The notes below the pieces were generated by a model. That model had not been told where the DNA came from and did not search any database. It saw only the letters and a list, made by a program, of their open reading frames with translations. This document shows positions 51,395 through 56,173 of a stretch of 64,000 bases of DNA, piece by piece (within the stretch, counting starts at the first letter, position 1; each line of letters begins with the position of its first letter). A program made the position numbers and the translations under genes. Origin of the DNA: Glandiceps talaboti (lineage: Eukaryota > Hemichordata > Enteropneusta > Spengelidae); contig NC_135555.1 of NCBI RefSeq assembly GCF_964340395.1, positions 1,510,001 through 1,574,000 of the forward strand, written 5' to 3'.

Positions 51395-53271
51395 TGTGTG
51401 GTGGGGGGGGGGTGTGTGAGTGTGTAATATTAAACCAGTGAAAGTAGAGTCAGTGATGGATTTATCATGTGTACTTCTATTATTCCATCTTCCCACTCAG
51501 TGAGTACTTTATATGGAGCAGAGCAATTCCTGTAACATTGACACAAATAGATGGAAGCGATTCAGATCTGAATTGCAAAGTTTGACAGATTTTTCTGCAA
51601 AATTACCCCTTACCTGCCAAAAAACGGGACATTTCCTACCCCAACATTAATTATGGAGCCTTCAAGACCCAAGAAATGGTACTCCAATCTTGCTCACGTT
51701 TTCAGCGTGATCTCATCTATTTGTGTTAATGTTACAGGAATTGTAGCATTTGCTTCCAGTTAAACATTGGAATGAAAAAAAGCACAAAACAGAAGAAAAA
51801 CCCCTCAAAATCACAAGTGCTAATTATTGCAGCTAATAATATGATTGAATACAGTCATATAAAGACATTCATACATACATTGTATAAACAAGAATAGTAC
51901 CAGTAACAGTGACAAAACATATCTACAAACTTTGAACTAACCTAGATAGTAGAAATAGTACCAGGTTCATATTGCAGCCCTGGTATGCAACATGTCTGAT
52001 TTTGACATATAATAAGGCCCAAGTCTGATTACGACAGAATTTGGTGTCAGACAATTGTCAACAAAGCTACAGAAAAAGTAGTTCGTGAATAACAGAATGT
52101 TCTATCCTATCCATACGGCTCAACTATGAGAGAAGGCTTTGGCGAAATCTTTGAAATGAATCATGGTATTTGTAATTGTAAGTAAATACACTAACTGTTG
52201 CAGTTTTCAGACAGACTCTGTTTTTGGACAGATATCGACTTGTCCAGCAATCCTTGCTGTTTTCTCCAGACCTGTCATATTGTCATGCTCAAGCTTTCGT
52301 ATGAAAGTTCAGACGATACTAAAGCTTTGATTCAACACTAATTTTATGGTATCGGTTTTGAGAGCACTAATATCGGTGATCTCAAAGTTACTGTATGTAA
52401 CAACACTGCTGTAGTTGTCAGTGCAAGATACACGGAGATGTTTCAAAATTACTTGAATATCATTTTGCTCTTATTTAAATCTACAAATATCTCATTTATA
52501 GTTTTCTCCAAGTCCTCAGTTCAAATCTAGATGACATTTTCCATGAAATCTGAGTGTTTTTTAAACAAAAAATATGGTACGTATCTGGAGCAAGGAAGTG
52601 TCTCAGATATCGGAGTGTTTACATTTGCGCACCCAAGACATAGACTGCAAAGCGGTGCCATGAACTGTGATCAAATCTTGGGTCGACAAAGTTATTTCTG
52701 ACTTTAAAACCTAATGGAAAGACCCTAAGGAAAATATCTAAGCAGCAATGATGGGTGTTAGTTTTCTTCAGTGTTTATCCAATAGTAATCGTCGAATAAC
52801 ATGACCCTGTCCGAAAACTGCGACAGTGAGTGTATGTAATATGTGGGGTGGGGGTGGGGGCGGGGGTGATGTCTCCTCCCATTCAATTCCAATAACTTTG
52901 TGTAGTCCCGGTTGCATGCACAATTTAAATGTAAAGCCTTTCTCCTATCCCTTTATATCCTAATACTACTAGATAATTTGGATTATTTTGTGATTTGGTA
53001 AAAAATTCAAGAATTACTTGATAAACCATACTAAAAATATAAGATCTAAACATGTCAATATCATTATCAAAATCAAAACATGCCAGTCATCTCAAACTGG
53101 GAATATGGCGAGCATTGGCAACACAGGCGATTAATTTCACGGCCATACACATTGCAAAGTTAAACGGAAACAAATATCGTTTAATTGTGAGTGAGTGTGG
53201 AGAAAGACTCACTATTTCTCAGCTTTTTGGATATGGTCCATTCCTTCCGAAATCTTCCTTTCGGCCGCCAT
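14415..53271 (-). CDS. NAPG: NAPG, gamma-SNAP, complete nine-exon gene
   Basis: The exons, in transcript order, are 53271-53213, 50151-50084, 42341-42257, 39051-39003, 38232-38123, 34614-34548, 33152-32923, 28700-28571 and 14552-14415. They sum to 936 bases, or 311 codons plus stop. All phases match and all introns are GT-AG. Human gamma-SNAP has 312 residues. Recognisable blocks are FKWKPEFDSAADEF, FKNAKSYDQAK, ALFHSAKAYENAAMM, YREHGTPDTAALTLERAAK, ARPARAVELYEHAC, VHIHREDYVAADQTM, LLEAYDEQDQDKV, FTYMDNDYAKLA and the acidic end EEEDEYAGGLC. Function from family knowledge: a TPR-like helical adaptor that binds SNARE complexes and recruits the ATPase NSF, acting at membranes. The penultimate Leu is kept; in alpha-SNAP the penultimate Leu is needed to stimulate NSF. 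The introns total about 38 kb and are full of repeats. Confidence 0.97.
14753..15048. mobile_element. MITE-like element with about 45-bp imperfect inverted ends
   Basis: The left end (GTTTAAAAGGGGAAAGC...CCAGGAAATACAGGCAT) mirrors the right end (ATGTCTTTATTTCCTGAAG...CCTCTTTAAGC). A second, partly truncated copy lies in opposite orientation at 38355-38570. No transposase is present. It is in NAPG intron 8. Confidence 0.7.
15740..15912. mobile_element. foldback MITE of about 170 bp
   Basis: The left arm contains TACTGTGC, CCTCATC, AGGGCTAACCATT and ATGTGTTACTGC. The right arm (to 15912) is its reverse complement over about 75 bases with few mismatches, leaving a loop of about 30 bases. The TA dinucleotides around CTGTGC hint at a mariner-type end. 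Confidence 0.85.
16903..17112. repeat. about 46-bp G-rich minisatellite, five imperfect copies
   Basis: Units contain GATATTGTGGGGGTGGCAGG followed by ACAGGAGAGACAAACTATTT, with small indels. The GGGGGT runs are on the plus strand, antisense to NAPG. Confidence 0.92.
17795..19280. repeat. 31/37-bp minisatellite, roughly 40 copies
   Basis: The core GACAGGCTAGTCGGTATTGA plus TCCTGTGTATA recurs for 1.5 kb. Two main length classes differ by six bases (an extra TATGTG). Variants alternate CGG/CTG/TGG after AGT, giving a code-like mixture of unit types. It is in NAPG intron 8. Confidence 0.96.
19622..19683. repeat. 24-bp tandem repeat, 2.5 copies
   Basis: CTGTACCCAGTAAAGACA recurs with a short variable part. 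Both strands stay open because 24 is a multiple of three. Intronic. Confidence 0.85.
20376..20662 (+). mobile_element. LINE 3' end relic with (TTGA)n tail
   Basis: The frame from 20376 reads RTSPEWNCLPLNIREV and then a phenylalanine/leucine-rich end. This resembles the RxPxxWNxLPxxIR motif near the C-terminus of non-LTR (CR1/Jockey-type) reverse transcriptases. It is followed by GGCACTATACAAACTC and a TTGATTGA repeat tail, typical of CR1-type 3' ends. A second diverged copy of this 3' UTR follows at about 20663-20850. Non-functional. Confidence 0.6.
21738..21962. mobile_element. foldback element of about 225 bp with nested palindromes
   Basis: The left arm (21738-21823) and right arm (21862-21962) are imperfect reverse complements, including ACTGAGTGTGAAACTGCA. 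The left arm itself holds two small palindromes, AGTGCTCA-A-TGAGCACT and AGTGCTC-AATC-GAGCACT. Right of it the end motif CACATTTCCACGCACTTTG is repeated three times (to 22022). Confidence 0.8.
22158..22442. mobile_element. MITE-like element, inverted ends about 25-30 bp
   Basis: ATAGGGAACTTGCAA near 22171-22185 recurs inverted near 22408-22422, with CCAATG on the outer side of both. No coding capacity. NAPG intron 8. Confidence 0.65.
23640..23850. repeat. about 108-bp direct duplication
   Basis: The segment with CTTTGACCCTTGACCTGAAG, GACAGGTCTCTCCCTCCC and AATTTAGCTAACA occurs twice with small differences. Intronic. Confidence 0.85.
24500..24925 (+). mobile_element. interspersed repeat, copy 1
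   Basis: It contains the blocks TTTGATAATTGATCCTGAAG, AATATGGGGGTAGACGCTTG, AAATATGGCCGCCATTCAG and GCCAGGTTTGGAAGAAATTG, and ends near TTTGGGGCTAAA. The same order of blocks recurs at 25895-26470 and 32140-32830, so this is an old dispersed family. No open frame. Class unknown. Confidence 0.75.
25895..26470 (+). mobile_element. interspersed repeat, copies 2 and 3 in tandem
   Basis: A partial copy (25895-26090) is followed by a fuller one (26094-26470). The fuller copy ends in a poly-G run (26451-26462) where copy 1 has the CCCAACTTTGGGGC hairpin. Confidence 0.72.
26641..27150. repeat. 59-bp minisatellite, about eight copies
   Basis: The unit contains GAAGTGAACTCTCGACTTGT, AAGTTTTGACACCATAGTTA and GTATAAGCCATGAAACACT. 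The outer copies are more diverged. Intron 8. Confidence 0.94.
27665..28085. repeat. 28-bp minisatellite, about 15 copies
   Basis: The unit is GTAAGTTCAGATGTCAAAG plus GTGTGGTG variants. The left copies share AGAGTGTTTTG and the right copies ATGAATGTGGTG, so the array has a gradient of variants. Intron 8, antisense orientation carries the gene. Confidence 0.93.
28571..28700 (-). CDS. NAPG: NAPG exon 8
   Basis: It encodes CPGFPDSDMYMGLAQLLEAY, then DEQDQDKVNALVCLPLFTYM and DND. The motif ExYDxQDQDxV is characteristic of gamma-SNAP. The acceptor is CTTTTCAG and the donor GTAAGT. It leaves in phase 0. Confidence 0.96.
28975..29425. repeat. CATA / CTAC / CA composite microsatellite
   Basis: (CATA)n leads into (CTAC)n with CTCC variants, then mixed TGTA/CATA and long (CA)n ending at 29422. 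It starts 275 bases from NAPG exon 8 on the acceptor side. Long open frames here are repeat artefacts. Confidence 0.96.
30357..30832. repeat. 67-bp minisatellite, about seven copies
   Basis: The unit contains ACTTAAAGGAAAAGTTTAGT, CAGACTTATTTCTACCTTTA and GTATACTTGT...TACTGCTATCA, with 4-8 base indels between copies. NAPG intron 7. Confidence 0.93.
31725..32075. repeat. GTAG / GT composite microsatellite
   Basis: (GTAG)n blocks and (GT)n blocks alternate four times, each (GT)n followed by GACTATGTATG. This is a higher-order repeat of about 60-90 bases built from two microsatellites. Confidence 0.94.
32140..32830 (+). mobile_element. interspersed repeat, copies 4 and 5
   Basis: Two head-to-tail partial copies carry AAGGTCAAGGTCA, ATAACATGGGTGTAGACAC, GGTTTGGTTGAAA and the end CATTGGGGCTAATAA. 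They lie just downstream of NAPG exon 7 in the transcript direction. Confidence 0.7.
32923..33152 (-). CDS. NAPG: NAPG exon 7 (largest)
   Basis: It encodes LEDRPRQAVNSLSSAAKLLV, then the helical repeats through NLVYTALVHIHREDYVAADQ to HGL. The acceptor is TTTTGAAG and the donor GTAGGT. It is 230 bases long and leaves in phase 2. Confidence 0.96.
33515..33940. repeat. about 125-bp tandem repeat, three copies plus a partial
   Basis: The unit contains CCATACTCCTTGCTGTACCT, GTCTGAGGACTGATACCC, TTGTACATCAACATTTGTTG and TTTACTCATTCCC, with a 6-14 base indel. NAPG intron 6. Confidence 0.93.
34548..34614 (-). CDS. NAPG: NAPG exon 6
   Basis: It encodes (K)MLETARPARAVELYEHACEV and VE. The acceptor is TTTTTTCAG and the donor GTAGGT. 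It leaves in phase 0. Confidence 0.95.
36365..36665. repeat. about 115-bp diverged tandem repeat, 2.5 copies
   Basis: Blocks CCTGTTGTTATCTTTG, CTGTTGCTATGGGCATGGT and TTTGCATA...TTTATTCACTTG recur three times with growing divergence. NAPG intron 5. Confidence 0.85.
37322..37757. repeat. 72-bp minisatellite, six copies
   Basis: The unit contains AGTGACACACGGTTGAGATT, CCCTATATGAATAAAACCAC, TGCCCAACTGGCATAATATG and GGAATACACACA. The copies are almost identical and 72 is a multiple of three, which explains two long overlapping antisense open frames. They are not a protein gene. NAPG intron 5. Confidence 0.95.
38123..38232 (-). CDS. NAPG: NAPG exon 5
   Basis: It encodes EMKNMDGAADLMSQAAEMYR, then EHGTPDTAALTLERAA. 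The NGTPDTAA-type motif is diagnostic for gamma-SNAP. The acceptor is AATGTAG and the donor GTAAGT. It leaves in phase 2. Confidence 0.96.
38355..38570. mobile_element. second copy of the 14753-15048 element, opposite orientation
   Basis: Shared blocks in reverse order are GACTCCTAAGTGC, TTCAGTGAAAACACC, GACTCTCCAGAACCCAAAG and TTTATTTCCTGG...TTTAAGCTAA. It lies in NAPG intron 4. The partner lies in intron 8, so the pair flanks exons 5 to 8. Confidence 0.7.
39003..39051 (-). CDS. NAPG: NAPG exon 4
   Basis: A 49-base exon encoding (A)LFHSAKAYENAAMMMK. A second CAG ten bases inside would shorten the protein and lose LFHS. The outer CAG at 39054-39052 restores the conserved ALFHxAKAYE block, so I chose it. 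Confidence 0.92.
39281..39638. mobile_element. foldback element with 150-bp arms
   Basis: Positions 39281-39433 and 39481-39638 are imperfect reverse complements. Shared pieces include CATCAGACTGTGGACAAA, CTGTTACAAACAGGGAA, TGGATTAATAACACTTGGC and AAGAACAGTT. The loop is 47 bases. The arms differ by about 15-20 per cent, so the inversion is old. Intron 3 of NAPG. Confidence 0.88.
42257..42341 (-). CDS. NAPG: NAPG exon 3
   Basis: It encodes AVCFKNAKSYDQAKMAYMRS and AQALQNNK. The acceptor is GTTGCAG and the donor GTATCC within an Ala codon (phase 2). Confidence 0.95.
42781..42987. mobile_element. foldback MITE of about 207 bp
   Basis: Both ends read AAGAATA(TG)ACAGAACCCCAT inward, and the arms continue to pair through GTACTC, GTGCTTGCAGT and GTAC near the centre. 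No coding capacity. NAPG intron 2. Confidence 0.87.
44578..44695. repeat. about 44-bp tandem repeat, three copies
   Basis: TAGACAGTTACTACAAGGCA followed by TTCATGCATGTACAGTG recurs three times, with a 3-base insertion in one copy. Confidence 0.9.
44836..44921. repeat. 42-bp duplication
   Basis: CAGGGCTTTACGCGTCAAGC plus AACTGTTTGGCAATCACTC occurs twice in a row. It contains MluI-type ACGCGT, unusual in this AT-rich intron. Confidence 0.92.
45762..46785. repeat. 43-bp minisatellite, about 24 copies
   Basis: The unit contains ATACAGTACAGACACCCCAC, ACTAGGATTGACTAAAACAT and AGA. Variant letters (GGATT/GAATT, GACTAAA/GTCTAAA/GACTGAA) recur in blocks, evidence of segmental duplication inside the array. 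NAPG intron 2. Confidence 0.96.
47861..48002. mobile_element. hairpin element, arms about 42 bp
   Basis: CGGATATGGGTTTTGTGGACC-type arms at about 47861-47904 and 47957-48002 are nearly perfect reverse complements, with AACCTTTA on the outer side. The loop is about 52 bases. Confidence 0.85.
48760..48900 (-). mobile_element. tRNA-like SINE head
   Basis: On the minus strand, TAGCTCATATG (10 of 11 to the A-box consensus) is followed after 20 bases by GGTTCAAACCC (a full B-box match). The spacing is shorter than in a functional tRNA, so this is SINE-like rather than a tRNA gene. Confidence 0.55.
48838..49896. repeat. 66-bp minisatellite, 16 copies, derived from the tRNA-like head
   Basis: The unit contains GCAGTGATAAGAAGCATACA, AGCTAACCTCTCAGGCATGG and ACAACCCCAATGACAGGATATAG. 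The first part equals the A-box part of the neighbouring SINE head, so each unit repeats an A-box-like TAGCTTGTATG on the minus strand without the B box. The length of 66 is a multiple of three, which produces a 270-codon antisense frame that I reject as a gene. NAPG intron 2. Confidence 0.93.
50084..50151 (-). CDS. NAPG: NAPG exon 2
   Basis: It completes the Tyr codon and encodes LKTSLFKWKPEFDSAADEF and NKA, the first TPR-like helix pair. The acceptor is TTGTAG and the donor GTATGT. It leaves in phase 1. Confidence 0.95.
50320..50430. repeat. 54-bp duplication
   Basis: TCTGATATAGTGAAATTTAG followed by GCAAAAAAAAGAAC and TCAAAGAGGGGTGGAGG occurs twice, in NAPG intron 1 about 170 bases upstream of exon 2. 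Confidence 0.9.
51325..51420. repeat. (GT)n with GGGGGGGG microsatellite
   Basis: GTAT units run into about 20 GT units, then a run of eight or more G. NAPG intron 1. Confidence 0.95.
51526..51745. mobile_element. MITE-like element, 28-bp inverted ends
   Basis: AATTCCTGTAACATTGACAC and AAATAGATG at the left recur inverted at the right (ATCTATTTGTGTTAATG, TTACAGGAATT) with one mismatch. No open frame. NAPG intron 1. Confidence 0.82.
52187..52834. mobile_element. candidate 650-bp non-autonomous DNA transposon
   Basis: The left end TACACTAACTGTTGCAGTTT and the inverted right end TACACTCACTGTCGCAGTTT continue TTC(A/G)GACAG. That is 28 bases with three mismatches. The outer TA could be a TA target duplication. 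The interior has no transposase. NAPG intron 1, 380 bases from exon 1. Confidence 0.65.
53213..53271 (-). CDS. NAPG: NAPG exon 1 with start codon
   Basis: It encodes MAAERKISEGMDHIQKAEK and two bases of the next Tyr codon (phase 2), followed by the donor GTGAGT. It matches the vertebrate N-terminus (MAAQKINEGLEH...AEKY). It is short and hidden in an unrelated frame, but the phase fits exon 2 exactly. Confidence 0.93.
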
Positions 53272-53303
53272 TTTGAATGCTGAGGACCCTTATGTTGGCC
53301 AAT
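53264..53303 (-). promoter_or_regulatory. NAPG start region: YY1-like motif over the ATG, CCAAT box upstream
   Basis: On the minus strand, AAAATGGCGGC (53274-53264) matches the YY1 consensus AANATGGCGGC, and its ATG is the NAPG start codon. CCAAT (plus strand, inverted relative to the gene) lies at 53299-53303, about 30 bases upstream. No TATA box is seen. This architecture is familiar from animal housekeeping genes with very short 5' UTRs. Its use here is inferred. Confidence 0.55.
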
Positions 53304-53439
53304 AAAAACAATATGGTTGTAGTATTGACATTTATCATGTCCATAAACGTCTGATTATTAAACACCGGGACGGCGGGAACACAGTACAGCTGTAAACAAG
53401 TACATGTATACCTGCATACTGCATGGCTGTATGCACACA

Positions 53440-53615
53440 CATGTACGTACACATGCATATACATGCGTGTCTATGTATGTATGTACCTTTGTAAGTATGT
53501 ACGTATGTACGTATGTACGTATGTACGTATGTACGTATGTATGTATGTATGTATGTATGTATGTATGTATGTATGTATGTATGTATGTATGTATGTATGT
53601 ATGTATGTATGTATG
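53440..53615. repeat. ACGT/ATGT microsatellite upstream of NAPG
   Basis: GTACGTAT units give way to a pure (GTAT)n run ending at 53613. It lies within 200-350 bases of the NAPG start, possibly in its promoter region. Confidence 0.95.
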
Positions 53616-53992
53616 GTACCCGACAGATTGAGTATAAAATAATCGATTTATCGATTTCACAAAACTATACTATGACGCTATACTATACTTTGACGCAGTT
53701 TCAACGATGGTCTGTATTCACTGTTTTATCGTGACATTTTGAAAAGTTCCATATGCTTATCAAAAGATAGTTAAATTAGAAAACGTCCTCCTCGTGGATG
53801 GAGTGAACCTGGTGGCGACGTTGAAAAAGAATGACAAGGTCGAATATTAGTCACGCAGGATTCTAATGAACAGCTCTAAAACTTTTTTTTTAAAAAACCA
53901 GGTTTCATATATGGATAGGTAGGCACGTAGATATTTAGGTAGGTGGATATGTAGGTAGGTACGGAGGGAGGGAGGGATGTAAGGAGGGAGGT

Positions 53993-53994
<2 letters not shown>

Positions 53995-54051
<57 letters not shown>

Positions 54052-54093
54052 GGTAGGTAGGTAGGTAGGTAGGTAGGTAGGTAGGTAGGTAGG

Positions 54094-54187
<94 letters not shown>

Positions 54188-54190
54188 TAT
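53995..54190. repeat. (GACA)n-(GGTA)n-(GATA)n three-part microsatellite
   Basis: Three pure tetranucleotide blocks follow each other, each about 40-85 bases, differing stepwise by single bases. The block ends about 60 bases before the truncated retroelement begins. Confidence 0.97.
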
Positions 54191-54251
54191 AGATCAGGAA
54201 TACATTATTTTCAATTCGTATTAAGGGATCTTACCTGATTTATATATAGGC

Positions 54252-55320
54252 TTTATTGATGATGCTGTTGGTGCAGCTTCACTCAAACTTGAGGAACTGA
54301 TCCAATATCTTGATTACATGTGTAACTTTAATCCTGCTATTCAGTTTATTCATGATGTTTCTGAACTAACTATCAATTTCCTTGACATTTCCCTTCCAGT
54401 AGGATTGATGGTGATGATATGGCTACATCTGTTTATACTAAACCTACTGATTCACATTCATATTTGCAGTATGGTTCATCACATCCTTATAAGTGTAAAG
54501 ATTCTATTCCCTATTCAATTACTTCTTTACGTCGTATTTGTAGTAGTGATTTGGATTTCATAGAAAGGTCTACTAATTTTGCACGTACTTCCACCAACGT
54601 GCCTTCCGTGGTTATCCAGTGTCGGTTACCAATGCGGCTTTGGAGAAGGTGTCATCTTTGTCAAGGGAATCACGTGAGCAGCAGAGTAATAACGACCGTT
54701 CCATATGGGTTCTAATACATACCACCCCTTTTCCACCAGAGTTAAGAACATAATATACAAGTATTTTGATACCTTACGTTCTAATAGGGTAACCAATTCA
54801 TTATTTCTAAAAGCACCTTTAACAGCTTGGCGTCGTGATACCAGTCTTAGAGATATGGTAGTCCATACAGAACAACATGGATTGGAAGTTAATGCTGGTT
54901 CATTTCCATGCGATCGTACTCGATGTGGTACATGTCGTTTCATTATTAATACTAATCATGTTTTTGGCCCTAAGAACGGTGTGGCTGTTATGAGTAGTTT
55001 TACTTGAATCAGTACTAACGTAGTGCATTGCATCACATGCCAGAAATGTAGGTTTTTTTTGTATATAGGTTCGACACATACGTTGTCTTAGTGATCGTTT
55101 CGTGGAACATCCATCAGACAAAAGAATCGGAACTATATCTGTGTATTTTATTACTAACGATCATAGTGTATCATATATAGATATGTCTATTTCAGGAATT
55201 TGTAAGGTTTCTGGTGATGTGGATCGAATGAGGTTGAAGGAGGAGGAAATCATTTTCAATCTCGGAACGCTGGAACCCTATGGAATTAATAGATTATTTA
55301 TATCATTCCCTAATATCTAA
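54252..55320 (+). pseudogene. Penelope-like retroelement relic (RT end plus GIY-YIG endonuclease)
   Basis: In order, with frame changes: FIDDAV (RT motif with the two catalytic Asp), then INFLDISLP; after a shift near 54400 YGSSHPYKCKDSIPYS and LRRICSSDLDF; after another near 54600 FRGYPVSVTNAALEKV; after a stop near 54705 TRVKNIIYKYFDTL, RRDTSLRDMVVHTE and the Cys cluster FPCDRTRCGTCRF; after a TGA at 55005 NVVHCITCQKC, LYIG and, after another shift, LSDRFVEH and the C-terminal ISGICK...FNLGTLEPYGINRLF with stop at 55318. The YCITCxKC...LYIG...DRFxEH series is the GIY-YIG endonuclease of Penelope-like elements. The 5' part of the RT is missing. There are at least four frame breaks, so it is inactive. 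Family assignment is firm, subfamily is not. Confidence 0.88.
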
Positions 55321-55568
55321 CCGCACTTATTCTGTTTTTGTGGCGTGTTCTATAGTGTTCTTTTTGGTGCGCGTGACTTTTAGATCTTTCTTCGCGTATT
55401 TTACCATTTATAAGAACTTGCAATTTGTCGTTCTATTCCATAAAATTTAGATAAACAGTGAGGTGATGACCTACTATATATATTGCCTTGATACCCAATG
55501 AGAAAGAATATTAGAAACGTCAGATTGAACGTATTGATCGGGACTGTTTCACCCGTTCCTTAATATGC

Positions 55569-55573
<5 letters not shown>
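55321..55573 (+). mobile_element. Penelope-like element 3' tail
   Basis: Non-coding, 253 bases from the endonuclease stop to the first (TA)n tract. It contains GAAACGTC (55514-55521), the 3' core plus cleavage triplet seen in minimal hammerheads of such elements. The matching 5' core is CCAATGA (55495-55501) instead of CTGANGA, and stem II does not pair, so it is read as a dead ribozyme or chance. Confidence 0.5.

Positions 55574-55634
<61 letters not shown>
55574..55634. repeat. (TA)n tract 1
   Basis: About 30 uninterrupted TA units directly after the retroelement tail, followed by (CAGA)n and (TAGA)n up to about 55700. Confidence 0.98.
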
Positions 55635-55639
<5 letters not shown>

Positions 55640-55660
55640 CAGACAGACAGACAGACAGAC

Positions 55661-55697
<37 letters not shown>

Positions 55698-55750
55698 TAT
55701 AGATAGACGTACTACAGTCTACAGTCCGGGACTACGGACGGACGGACTTG

Positions 55751-55753
<3 letters not shown>

Positions 55754-55843
<90 letters not shown>
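55754..55843. repeat. (TA)n tract 2
   Basis: About 45 pure TA units immediately left of the hammerhead-bearing unit. Confidence 0.98.
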
Positions 55844-56173
<330 letters not shown>

